Positions 9,529 to 17,165 of a DNA stretch of 64,000 nt are shown here, piece after piece. The DNA comes from Flavobacterium agrisoli (lineage in GTDB: Bacteria > Bacteroidota > Bacteroidia > Flavobacteriales > Flavobacteriaceae). Each line of letters opens with the position of its first letter. Positions within the stretch are counted from its first letter, which is position 1. Under the pieces are notes generated by a model. That model saw only the letters and a list, made by a program, of their open reading frames with translations, did not search any database and had not been told where the DNA came from. Location: positions 1,136,221 through 1,200,220 of the forward strand of contig NZ_JAEHFV010000001.1 of the NCBI RefSeq assembly GCF_016522065.1, given 5' to 3'. The position numbers and the translations under genes are program-made.

Positions 9529-9558
9529 AGTTCGTCGGGATTGTGCAGCAGTTCATCG
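9529..9558 (+). promoter_or_regulatory. Direct repeat upstream of the curli promoter, possible activator site
   Basis: AGTTCGTCG (9529-9537) and AGTTCATCG (9550-9558) are near-identical 9-mers starting exactly 21 bases apart, two helical turns. They lie about 75-100 bases upstream of the predicted csgA transcription start, a usual place for a dimeric activator. Which regulator binds is unknown; no csgD is in the window. Confidence 0.35.
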
Positions 9559-9594
9559 AAAAATCACCTTTTTCTGAATAAAACAGGTGTTTTT
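9559..9594 (+). terminator. Hairpin with T tract upstream of the csgA promoter
   Basis: AAAAATCACCT (9559-9569) pairs with AGGTGTTTTT (9585-9594) apart from one bulge. The T run makes it resemble a weak terminator. It ends just before the -33 element of csgA, so it may block read-through into the curli genes or end a short RNA. No open frame of note lies between 9444 and 9559. Confidence 0.35.
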
Positions 9595-9596
9595 AC

Positions 9597-9628
9597 TTGG
9601 TACGTTCGAAAAAAGTTATCTAAATTTG
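9597..9628 (+). promoter_or_regulatory. Candidate csgA promoter
   Basis: TTG at 9597-9599 and TAAATTTG at 9621-9628, separated by 21 bases, match the Bacteroidota promoter. The leader to the csgA ATG would be about 130 bases, long enough for post-transcriptional control. Confidence 0.5.
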
Positions 9629-9763
9629 ACTTGTGAAAATGAAATAAATGATAGGACAAAAATGAATTAAAGATAAAAAATTTCACAAAAAATTACAGGA
9701 TTCCCAAATCCACTCACTACCTACATGATAAGTTGTATTAATAACCAATTAAATATATTTATT

Positions 9764-10669
9764 ATGAAAAAAGTAGTTTTAAGCGTCTCAGCGATGCTAT
9801 TTGTAGGAGCAATAGGATTTGCTCAAGAAAACAGTCAAGATACCTATCAATTAGGTGATCATCAACAATCTAGTGTTACCCAAGATGGTATGCAAAATGC
9901 CGCTGTTGTACGTCAAGGTGTATTACCAAACACTTCTATTAGCTCTTCTTGGAATGAATCAACAATAAAACAAAAAGGAGAATTGAATAGATCTTGGGTA
10001 TCACAAAATAATTTTAGCAATTTAGCGGATCAAAAACAAATTGGTAATTCTAATTCTGCTGTAATTTGGCAAGATCAAGTCGCAGGAGCTCCAAACGCTA
10101 CAAAGGGTAATGATAATGCTTATCAAACTCAAACAGGAAACAACAATACTGCCGTAATTGACCAAGGAACCGCTGGTAACTGGAGACCAACTGGAGCTGC
10201 AGGCTCAGGAAGTCCATCTGCAACAGCATATGACCAAACAGCTCCAACTTTAGCATCAGTAAAAACTAATTTTACAGTTGATCAACAAGGTTTTATAGAT
10301 GCTGTAACTAGCAATAGTGGAACTCCTACGGATGCCTTAGTTACTCCACATGAAAGCAACACAGCGACACAAAATCAAAAAGGTAACTACAATGTTGCTT
10401 ATGCTAGTCAAGGAGGAACCAACAATGAATCAACTCAAATTCAAAATTCTGGAACTGCTTCTGAGGGAGAAGGGAATAAATCTGTTCATTTACAATATGG
10501 AAATCATAATAAAGCTTGGAGTTCACAAACAGGAACATCTCATATAGACAACATGGGGCAAATTGGAAAGTATAATACTTCTAATTTAACGCAAACAGGT
10601 AACAATCAAGCTAGTTTAGTATTTCAAAAAGGAAATTCTAACACTTCTAACGTAACTCAATCAAACTAA
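9764..10669 (+). CDS. csgA: Curlin major subunit, CsgA-like amyloid protein
   Basis: A 301-residue secreted protein built of curlin repeats. It opens with a signal peptide (MKKVVLSVSAMLFVGAIGFA). Repeat units follow the S-x5-Q-x-G-x-N-x-A-x3-Q pattern: SVTQDGMQNAAVVRQG, AYQTQTGNNNTAVIDQG, ATQNQKGNYNVAYASQG and several near the C-terminus. Two less regular inserts (about residues 135-195) interrupt the array, which is longer than the five-repeat E. coli CsgA. It should be exported through CsgG and polymerise into surface amyloid. The ATG at 9764 is preferred to the frame start at 9725 because it gives the signal peptide. A terminator separates it from csgB. Confidence 0.88.
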   Translation: MKKVVLSVSAMLFVGAIGFAQENSQDTYQLGDHQQSSVTQDGMQNAAVVRQGVLPNTSISSSWNESTIKQKGELNRSWVSQNNFSNLADQKQIGNSNSAVIWQDQVAGAPNATKGNDNAYQTQTGNNNTAVIDQGTAGNWRPTGAAGSGSPSATAYDQTAPTLASVKTNFTVDQQGFIDAVTSNSGTPTDALVTPHESNTATQNQKGNYNVAYASQGGTNNESTQIQNSGTASEGEGNKSVHLQYGNHNKAWSSQTGTSHIDNMGQIGKYNTSNLTQTGNNQASLVFQKGNSNTSNVTQSN

Positions 10670-10692
10670 TCACAATATTAGTATTGAAAATA

Positions 10693-10728
10693 AAAAAGAG
10701 ATAGTCCTAACTGGCTATCTCTTTTTAA
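10693..10728 (+). terminator. Terminator between csgA and csgB
   Basis: A 12-bp stem, AAAAAGAGATAG (10693-10704) with CTATCTCTTTTT (10715-10726), followed by A/T. It would end most transcripts after csgA and let a minority read into csgB and the export genes, keeping the major subunit in excess. Confidence 0.8.
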
Positions 10729-10748
10729 AAACTTTAATTCCAGCAAAA

Positions 10749-11279
10749 ATGAAAACTTATAAATTCCATATCGTTTTTTTGGGGTTATCTATTTGGGCTA
10801 CTGCTTTACATGCTCAATCCAACAAAGAAGAAAATCCTGAATTTAAAAATTACAGTTCAGCTGTTTTTGATTCTAAAAATTCATCTTTAAGTATTGTTTC
10901 AAAGATGGCTAAATCCGAACAAAAACAATTAAATCAACAATTGCAGCAAGGTGTACTCATACAGCAAATAGGCGATTTTAATACGGCAACTGCTATTCTT
11001 AAAGCGAAAACTACCAAAGTGGCAACAACCCAATTAGGTAATAATAATGATTTCCTTTTGGTAAAAAATGCTAAATCAATTACACAAAACATTGTTCAGC
11101 AAGGCAATAACAATAAAATAACCGATTTTACCTTGTATACTCACCGCGATGTAAATATGGAAATGATTCAAAAAGGGGACAATCAAAAAATCGAGAATTT
11201 TGGCACCAATTCGATTTCGGAGGACATGAAAATTACACAAAATACAAACGGAGCCAAAGTAATTTTAATTAATAAATAA
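10749..11279 (+). CDS. csgB: Curlin minor subunit/nucleator, CsgB-like
   Basis: A 176-residue exported protein with a signal peptide ending ATALHAQ. It carries about four degenerate curlin repeats: LIQQIGDFNTATAILK, VATTQLGNNNDFLLVK, TQNIVQQGNNNKITDF and MEMIQKGDNQKIENFG. Its position directly before the export genes and its smaller size suggest the CsgB nucleator, although CsgA- and CsgB-type proteins are hard to separate by repeats alone. The C-terminus ends in the basic NTNGAKVILINK. Confidence 0.75.
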   Translation: MKTYKFHIVFLGLSIWATALHAQSNKEENPEFKNYSSAVFDSKNSSLSIVSKMAKSEQKQLNQQLQQGVLIQQIGDFNTATAILKAKTTKVATTQLGNNNDFLLVKNAKSITQNIVQQGNNNKITDFTLYTHRDVNMEMIQKGDNQKIENFGTNSISEDMKITQNTNGAKVILINK

Positions 11280-11291
11280 AAACAGAATGAA

Positions 11292-11708
11292 ATGAGGCTT
11301 TTAGAAAAATACGGTCTTCTAGTACTACTATTTTTTTGTCTTTTAACAACCCAAGCTCAAGTGGTTCAAGACGAAGTAAAAGCCAAAATTGAAGTACAAA
11401 CTATTGAAGGAAATTTAGAGTTAACCGGTACAGCCGAAAATAAAACGCAGATTACCAAAAGTGCTTCGTATAAATTATCCATAATAAAAAATAACAAATC
11501 GAGTAAGAATCAATCCAATAATTCGCAAGAAGGTCTGTTTACATTACAACCTTTGGAGAAAAAAAAGCTATCAACTTCTCAAATTAACCTTTCCGAAAAT
11601 GATGAAGTAATTGTACTGTTACTTTTTTATGATGAAAACCAACAAATTATCAGCAAAGACCGTCTGGTATTTGGAGGGGATGAAAATGAAAAAAAAAAGA
11701 GGATTTAA
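11292..11708 (+). CDS. csgE: N-terminal half of a CsgE-type protein, frame broken at an A10 tract
   Basis: A 138-residue frame with a signal peptide ending LLTTQAQ and a beta-rich domain (about 25-125). The frame ends in a Lys run (DENEKKKRI) at ten A's. Reading one base back at the A AAA AAG heptamer (11693-11699) continues without stop as EDLKAVNPDQSFVMRGIISD into the CsgE domain downstream, giving a 248-residue exported protein. The downstream frame alone has no signal peptide, although CsgE works in the periplasm. Options are programmed -1 frameshifting, transcriptional slippage, phase variation, a true mutation, or a homopolymer sequencing error. Confidence 0.7.
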   Translation: MRLLEKYGLLVLLFFCLLTTQAQVVQDEVKAKIEVQTIEGNLELTGTAENKTQITKSASYKLSIIKNNKSSKNQSNNSQEGLFTLQPLEKKKLSTSQINLSENDEVIVLLLFYDENQQIISKDRLVFGGDENEKKKRI

Positions 11709-11722
11709 AAGCAGTCAATCCT
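11693..11722 (+). other. Slippery heptamer A AAA AAG with following hairpin inside csgE
   Basis: Read in the upstream frame, the tract is AAA AAA AAG, the same heptamer type as the dnaX -1 frameshift site. AGGATT (11700-11705) pairs with AATCCT (11717-11722) directly after it. The spacing is shorter than in dnaX but would suit polymerase slippage. A -1 shift joins the two csgE frames. Confidence 0.45.
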
Positions 11723-11737
11723 GATCAAAGTTTTGTC

Positions 11738-12037
11738 ATGAGAGGTATCATCTCTGACGATACCAAAACACGAATGGGGAAAGATTTTTACGATAAGTAT
11801 TATTACAAATACAATGATATCGGAATAAATGCTGCACAAATAATAGTGATTACCGAAGAATATAGCTTTGCTCGAAATACCAAAATCACCATCACCATTG
11901 AAAATGAAACAGTGTATGAGTTTTTGACCCGGCCTGATGACGAATTTCTAGAAGCGGTTTCAGACGAAGCCATCAATGCAACTTATTATTATTTGAAGGA
12001 AAAAGAAAAGGAAAGCAAATATTTCACTCAATATTAA
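11738..12037 (+). CDS. csgE: CsgE domain, C-terminal half of the split gene
   Basis: A 99-residue frame from an internal ATG. It matches the CsgE layout: GIISDDTKTRMGKDFYDKYY corresponds to the E. coli segment around IGHDFYRAF, followed by RNTKITITIENETVYEFLTR and the C-terminal helix DEAINATYYYLKEKE. CsgE is the periplasmic adaptor that caps CsgG and gives substrate specificity. Alone it lacks a signal peptide, so it probably needs fusion to the upstream frame. The frame is open upstream of the ATG back to the A10 tract. Confidence 0.8.
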   Translation: MRGIISDDTKTRMGKDFYDKYYYKYNDIGINAAQIIVITEEYSFARNTKITITIENETVYEFLTRPDDEFLEAVSDEAINATYYYLKEKEKESKYFTQY

Positions 12038-12052
12038 TTTTATTTTTTTATT

Positions 12053-12460
12053 ATGAAATTTTTATACACCACACTAATTCTGTTTTTTGGAGTATCTGCA
12101 CTTCAAGCACAAGCATTAGTTTACAAACCAGTAAATCCTGCTTTTGGTGGAGACACTTTTAACTATCAATGGTTGATGAGTAGTGCCGAAAATCAAAACA
12201 AACTAAAAGACAAAACCACTGAAACAACTAAAGAAAAAACAGACTTAGAACGTTTTAAAGAAAGTCTTAATTCGCAATTGTTAAGCCAAATTTCGAGTCA
12301 ATTGTATCGGCAACAATTTGGAACCGATGGCTTATCTGAAGGCTCTTATACTTTTGGAACTTATGCTGTTGATGTTTACCCCTCTTCCGATGGTTTGTCT
12401 GTAAATATTTTAGACACAGCCACAGGAGAGCAAACCCAAATCATAATTCCAAAAAAATAG
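12053..12460 (+). CDS. csgF: Curli assembly protein CsgF
   Basis: A 135-residue exported protein with a signal peptide ending ALQAQA. The mature N-terminus holds the CsgF hallmark VYKPVNPAFGGDTFNY, which in E. coli binds inside the CsgG channel and forms its second constriction. A charged linker and a small C-terminal domain follow. In E. coli CsgF couples nucleation by CsgB to the secretion pore. It ends 1 base before the csgG start, so the two are translationally close. Confidence 0.93.
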   Translation: MKFLYTTLILFFGVSALQAQALVYKPVNPAFGGDTFNYQWLMSSAENQNKLKDKTTETTKEKTDLERFKESLNSQLLSQISSQLYRQQFGTDGLSEGSYTFGTYAVDVYPSSDGLSVNILDTATGEQTQIIIPKK

Positions 12461-12461
12461 C

Positions 12462-13832
12462 ATGAAAATTTCTACCTACATTTCATTATTTCTACTTTTA
12501 TTTTTATCTAGTTGTGGCGCTTATTACAACCAACCTACAGGAGTAGAACGGGCTGTAATTGGCGAAGGAACCCCCGCCACATCTTTATTAAAAGACCTTC
12601 CAAAACCCAAAGATAAAGTGGTAGTTGGGGTTTATAAATTTAGAGACCAAACCGGACAATACAAACCCTTAGAAAACGGAAGCAGCTTTAGCACAGCTGT
12701 TACACAGGGAGCAACATCTATATTAATTAAAGCTCTGGAAGATTCCAATTGGTTTATTCCGATTGAACGAGAAAATATTGGAAACTTATTACAAGAAAGA
12801 AACTTAATTCGTTCAACTCGCCAAGAATATGTCAAAGATGCCGACCCCAATGCGCCACAAATTTCTCCACTTTTGTATGCAGGTGTTTTATTAGAAGGAG
12901 GCATTGTTTCCTACGACTCAAATATTATTACTGGAGGCTTTGGTGCTCGTTATTTTGGTGCTGGTGCTTCGGTAAAATACCGACAAGATCGTGTTACGAT
13001 ATATTTACGAATGGTTTCTACTTCAAACGGAAAAATTCTAAAATCAGTTTACATATCCAAAACCATATTATCGCAAGCTATTGACGAAAGTTTATTTCGC
13101 TATGTCAATTTTAAACGACTTTTAGAAATTGAAACAGGTTATACAACCAACGAGCCTATTCACATGGCGGTAACAGAAGCCATAGAAAAAGGAGTTGAAT
13201 CTTTGGTTTTGGAAGGTTTAAAAGAAGGGATTCTTCAATCAACGGACGCTAAAGAAATAGTAGATGCTAAAATTCAAGCCTACGACAAAGAGAAAGAGCT
13301 AGCTGATAAGTCTTCCATGTACGGCCGAGTTTTAGACCCAAAAAGAACCAAATTTGGTATTGAAATTACAGGAGGTACTACCTTAATGGATGGAGATTAT
13401 GCCAATCCGCTTGCCCGACCTTTTGGTAGAGGTGCTTTAAAATATTTTCTTTCGGAAAGCATTAATTTATCGGCTTCAACCAATGTATTAAAGTTAGCCA
13501 ATAAAAATAATTTGGATGTAGGCTATATTACAACCGACTTAAATATGGAATGGTTATTACTTCCTAGAGATAATTTTTCACCTTTTGTTTATGGCGGTGG
13601 TGGATATGGTTTTACCCGAAAATTTGAAAACACACACGGTAAAGTACAATTTGGAGCTGGTTTAGAATATTTATTATCCAATAGGATTGGTCTTAAACTT
13701 TTTGGCGAATACAACATCAATTTTTCGGATAATATCGATTATATCGAAACTGGAGTTAGAGACGACTATTATTATAAATTCGGATTAGGACTCACCTTTT
13801 ATTTAGGAAAAAAAAGAAGTAAACTGTTTTAA
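12462..13832 (+). CDS. csgG: Curli secretion channel CsgG with C-terminal barrel-like extension
   Basis: A 456-residue lipoprotein (lipobox LSSC, Cys18). Residues 18-270 are CsgG: KVVVGVYKFRDQTGQYK, GATSILIKALEDSNWFIPIE, RENIGNLLQERNLIR and VLLEGGIVSYDSN match the family that forms a nonameric outer-membrane pore. A charged linker (about 270-290) joins a further 165 residues with the look of a small outer-membrane beta-barrel (PFVYGGGGYGF, KVQFGAGLEYLLS, YKFGLGLTFYLG). E. coli CsgG has 277 residues including its signal peptide and no such domain. The extension might anchor or cap the pore; its role is unknown. Confidence 0.9.
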   Translation: MKISTYISLFLLLFLSSCGAYYNQPTGVERAVIGEGTPATSLLKDLPKPKDKVVVGVYKFRDQTGQYKPLENGSSFSTAVTQGATSILIKALEDSNWFIPIERENIGNLLQERNLIRSTRQEYVKDADPNAPQISPLLYAGVLLEGGIVSYDSNIITGGFGARYFGAGASVKYRQDRVTIYLRMVSTSNGKILKSVYISKTILSQAIDESLFRYVNFKRLLEIETGYTTNEPIHMAVTEAIEKGVESLVLEGLKEGILQSTDAKEIVDAKIQAYDKEKELADKSSMYGRVLDPKRTKFGIEITGGTTLMDGDYANPLARPFGRGALKYFLSESINLSASTNVLKLANKNNLDVGYITTDLNMEWLLLPRDNFSPFVYGGGGYGFTRKFENTHGKVQFGAGLEYLLSNRIGLKLFGEYNINFSDNIDYIETGVRDDYYYKFGLGLTFYLGKKRSKLF

Positions 13833-13863
13833 TTATCCCTAAATCAATTAAAAAAACAATCTA

Positions 13864-15357
13864 ATGAAACATCTAATATATGCCATACTGTTTTTTAGTT
13901 TTATCGCTGTCTTTTCTGGATGCAGTGAAGAAAAAATTGACGGAAGCGATACTGTTTTCGGTACCGTAACAGGAAAAGTAGTTTCTAGTGACACATTCGA
14001 ACCCTTAGCAAATGTAAAGATTTTTTCAAGTCCTACTTCTAGTACTGTTTTTTCAGACGAAAACGGAAATTTCACAATTAGTAATATTAAGGTAGGCGAA
14101 TATTCCTTACAAGCTCAAAAAGACGACTATTTAACCAAATTTGAATCTGTAACAGTTAACGAAGGCTTAGCTAGCGAGGTGGTTTTTGAAATGTCTAAAA
14201 ACACAGGGCCAAATACAGCTCCAACAATTCCAACAGCTGTATCTCCTTTAGACAACGCCCTTAATCAAAGTATTACCACTAAATTATCTTGGGAAGCTAC
14301 CGACGCCAACAATGATGTTTTAAAATTTACCGTTACGGTTAGAAATAGCGCTAATAATGACATTACCATTTTTTCTGATTTAACCGAAAAAGAACTAGAA
14401 CTGACCAATTTATCTTATGGCGTTAAATATTTTTGGCAAGTAGCCGTTACAGATGATAAAAGTACAGCCGTTTTAAGTTCTGTTTTTACTTTTTCAACCA
14501 TGTCATTCCCAAATACACGTTACCTGATGGTCAAAAAAATAGGAGATAATAATGTTATTTATGCGGGAGATGATACGCAAAAAACATTTCAAATTACAAG
14601 TACTGAAAAGAATAGTTGGCGCCCACGCAAAAACAATTTATCGAATAAAATAGCATTTATTCAATCTGTGGGAGCACAAAATCATATTTTTATGATGAAT
14701 GCAGATGGAACAAGTAAAACTCAAATTACAAATGCGGTGCCTATAGCGGGATTTAATTCTAACTATATTGGTTTTTCATGGAATCAATCGGGTGATAAAC
14801 TCATTTACCCCAATTTTGATAAATTATATGAAATAAACAGTAATGGTAGTGGTCTTCGAAAAGTTTTTCAAACGCCCAATGGAAAATTTATTTCGGAATG
14901 TGATTGGAGCGCTGATGGAACAAAAATTGTACTAAAAGTCAACGATATCAACGGTTATAATGTCGAAATTTATATCATTAACACAACCGGAGTAATAACC
15001 AATCAAGTTATTTCTGGGCAAAGTGGCGCATTTGGCGGTTTGAATTTTTCGGTTACCGGACAAAAATTAGTTTACACACGTGATGTATCAGGTTACGAAA
15101 ACCCAATGTACAGACAGCTTGATGCCCGCATTTATGAATACAATTTTGCCACTTTAACTTCTTATCAAATTATAACTGAAAAACCATCGGGAACCAATGA
15201 TTTAGACGTACGCTATTCGCCAAGCGAAGCAGAACTCATTTTTGTAAATACATCTAATGATGGTTTATCTATTCAAAATGTTGTAAAAACAACTATTGGA
15301 AAAACGGATTCTAGAACTATTCTTTTTTCCGGAAACGATATGCCTGATTGGGAATAA
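13864..15357 (+). CDS. Lipoprotein with carboxypeptidase-like, FnIII-like and TolB-like propeller domains
   Basis: A 497-residue lipoprotein (FSGCSEE) ending the curli operon. Residues 38-105 form a carboxypeptidase regulatory-like beta-sandwich (VTGKVVSSDTFEPLANVKI). Residues 115-215 look like an FnIII/Ig domain (NTAPTIPTAVSPLDN). From about 220 on, repeated motifs such as IFMMNADGTSKTQITN and WSADGTKIVL are TolB/WD40-type propeller blades. It starts 31 bases after csgG and shares its terminator, so it may be a curli-associated surface protein, but no such function is established. Confidence 0.78.
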   Translation: MKHLIYAILFFSFIAVFSGCSEEKIDGSDTVFGTVTGKVVSSDTFEPLANVKIFSSPTSSTVFSDENGNFTISNIKVGEYSLQAQKDDYLTKFESVTVNEGLASEVVFEMSKNTGPNTAPTIPTAVSPLDNALNQSITTKLSWEATDANNDVLKFTVTVRNSANNDITIFSDLTEKELELTNLSYGVKYFWQVAVTDDKSTAVLSSVFTFSTMSFPNTRYLMVKKIGDNNVIYAGDDTQKTFQITSTEKNSWRPRKNNLSNKIAFIQSVGAQNHIFMMNADGTSKTQITNAVPIAGFNSNYIGFSWNQSGDKLIYPNFDKLYEINSNGSGLRKVFQTPNGKFISECDWSADGTKIVLKVNDINGYNVEIYIINTTGVITNQVISGQSGAFGGLNFSVTGQKLVYTRDVSGYENPMYRQLDARIYEYNFATLTSYQIITEKPSGTNDLDVRYSPSEAELIFVNTSNDGLSIQNVVKTTIGKTDSRTILFSGNDMPDWE

Positions 15358-15394
15358 CAAAACAATCTTTACCACTAACCAATTAACTAAAAAG

Positions 15395-15428
15395 TCCAAA
15401 GAAAATACTATTTCCTTTGGAATTTTTT
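15395..15428 (+). terminator. Terminator after the curli operon
   Basis: TCCAAAGAAA (from 15395) pairs with TTTCCTTTGGA (to 15421) with one bulged C, followed by seven T's. It ends the transcript of the propeller lipoprotein. Confidence 0.8.
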
Positions 15429-15470
15429 TATTCCCTATGCTTATTACAACCCCTAATTAAAAAAACTGCT

Positions 15471-15478
15471 TATCTTTG
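15471..15478 (+). promoter_or_regulatory. -7 promoter element of purM
   Basis: TATCTTTG is a perfect TAnnTTTG match 27 bases before the chosen ATG. It overlaps the TTG that would start the longer frame, which argues that translation begins at 15506. No clear -33 TTG was seen. Confidence 0.55.
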
Positions 15479-15505
15479 CATCACAAAGCAACATACACAA
15501 ATTTT

Positions 15506-16684
15506 ATGAGTTCAGATACAAGCAAAAGGTACGCACAACGCGGAGTTTCAGCATCCAAAGAAGACGTACATAACGCCATAAAAAATATTGACAAAGGTTT
15601 ATTTCCACAAGCTTTTTGTAAAATTGTTCCTGATTATTTAACCCAAGATGAGGATTATTGTTTGATTATGCATGCCGATGGTGCTGGAACAAAATCTTCT
15701 TTAGCTTATATGTACTGGAAAGAAACCGGAGATATTTCGGTATGGAAAGGCATTGCTCAAGATGCTTTAATCATGAACATTGACGATTTATTGTGTGTAG
15801 GTGCTACAGATAATATTTTGCTTTCATCAACTATTGGGCGCAATAAAAACTTAATTCCAGGTGAAGTAATTTCGGCCATTATTAACGGAACAGAAGAACT
15901 TATTAACGAATTAGACTCTTTTGGGGTTAAAATTCACTCAACTGGAGGAGAAACTGCCGATGTAGGCGATTTAGTGCGTACTATTATTGTAGATTCTACG
16001 GTTACTGCTCGAATGAAAAAAAGCAACGTAATTGACAATGCAAACATTAAAGCAGGTGATGTTATTGTAGGATTGGCTTCTTTCGGACAAGCTTCTTACG
16101 AAAAAAGTTATAACGGCGGAATGGGAAGTAATGGTTTAACTTCGGCTCGACATGATGTTTTTGGTAATTATTTAGCCAAAAAATACCCCGAAAGTTTTGA
16201 TGCGGCTGTTCCCGAAGACTTGATTTATTCTGGTCAAGTACAATTAACCGATGCCGTAGCAAACAGCCCTATTGATGCTGGAAAATTGGTTTTATCGCCA
16301 ACCAGGACCTATGCGCCTATTATCAAGAAAATTTTAGATAACTATACACCTAATGACATCCACGGAATGGTGCATTGCAGCGGAGGTGCACAAACTAAAA
16401 TTTTACATTTTGTTGAAAATTTACACATCATAAAAGACAATTTATTTCCAGTTCCTCCTTTGTTTCAATTAATTCAGGAACAATCTAAAACTGATTGGAA
16501 AGAAATGTACCAAGTCTTTAACTGTGGACATCGCATGGAAATTTATGTTCCCGAAAATATAGCGCAAGACATTATAAACATTTCAAAATCGTTTAATGTT
16601 GATGCTCAAATTGTGGGTCGCGTAGAAACAGCAACACATAAAAAATTAACCATTACAAGCGAATACGGCGTTTTTGAATATTAA
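15506..16684 (+). CDS. purM: Phosphoribosylformylglycinamidine cyclo-ligase (AIR synthetase)
   Basis: A 392-residue AIR-synthase family enzyme that closes the imidazole ring in purine synthesis using ATP. It starts MSSDTSKRYAQRGVSASKED. Family segments are HADGAGTKSSLAY (FGAM/ATP site), DALIMNIDDLLCVGA, STGGETADVGDL and, in the C-terminal domain, DIHGMVHCSGGAQTKI and QVFNCGHRMEIYV. It is longer than E. coli PurM (345 residues), as in other Bacteroidota. It is transcribed alone from the promoter overlapping its 5' flank. Confidence 0.92.
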   Translation: MSSDTSKRYAQRGVSASKEDVHNAIKNIDKGLFPQAFCKIVPDYLTQDEDYCLIMHADGAGTKSSLAYMYWKETGDISVWKGIAQDALIMNIDDLLCVGATDNILLSSTIGRNKNLIPGEVISAIINGTEELINELDSFGVKIHSTGGETADVGDLVRTIIVDSTVTARMKKSNVIDNANIKAGDVIVGLASFGQASYEKSYNGGMGSNGLTSARHDVFGNYLAKKYPESFDAAVPEDLIYSGQVQLTDAVANSPIDAGKLVLSPTRTYAPIIKKILDNYTPNDIHGMVHCSGGAQTKILHFVENLHIIKDNLFPVPPLFQLIQEQSKTDWKEMYQVFNCGHRMEIYVPENIAQDIINISKSFNVDAQIVGRVETATHKKLTITSEYGVFEY

Positions 16685-16775
16685 TTTGGTTAGGAGCTAA
16701 TCCCGTTATCTGCGTTCCAACCGTTAATTTCTAAAGAAAAACCTCTTTTCAATATTTTATTCACCTTTAAATTTA

Positions 16776-17147
16776 ATGGTCATGTACGAATTGGTTTTTT
16801 GGAAATACCTTGACGATGTTTATTTGAATCATCAAGAAGTTTATGAAGCCTTATTGGATGAAAAAAACATCGACGGATTAGAAGAACTACCGGTAACCGT
16901 TATTTTTAATCGAATTGCTTCTGTTTTTTCAAAATGGGAAAAAGTAGACGAAAACAGTTGGCAAAATCCCAACGGAAAAGGCGCTTTTCAGGTAATTGCT
17001 ACTCCGCAAAGCATCAAAATTGATTGTTACGGAACAGAAGGGAAAACGATGGATACTTTAGTGAATACATTGGAAGAATTTAAATGTGCATTGTACGACC
17101 CGCAAATTCCAGCCCGATATGACGAAATGTACGAAGACGAAAATTAA
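16776..17147 (+). CDS. Small cytoplasmic protein of unknown function
   Basis: A 123-residue acidic protein that I do not recognise. It has no signal peptide or membrane segment. It mixes helices (YLDDVYLNHQEVYEALLDE) with short strands (GAFQVIATPQSIKIDCYG). A start at the second Met (16782) is equally possible. It lies 18 bases before the GNAT acetyltransferase and is probably cotranscribed with it. Confidence 0.75.
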   Translation: MVMYELVFWKYLDDVYLNHQEVYEALLDEKNIDGLEELPVTVIFNRIASVFSKWEKVDENSWQNPNGKGAFQVIATPQSIKIDCYGTEGKTMDTLVNTLEEFKCALYDPQIPARYDEMYEDEN

Positions 17148-17165
17148 AATGGTTTTATAACTCGA

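Noticed and set aside
15476..15505. Longer purM frame beginning with TTG at 15476
   Set aside because: The TTG lies inside the TAnnTTTG promoter element, so it would not be transcribed; the ATG at 15506 gives the normal family N-terminus.
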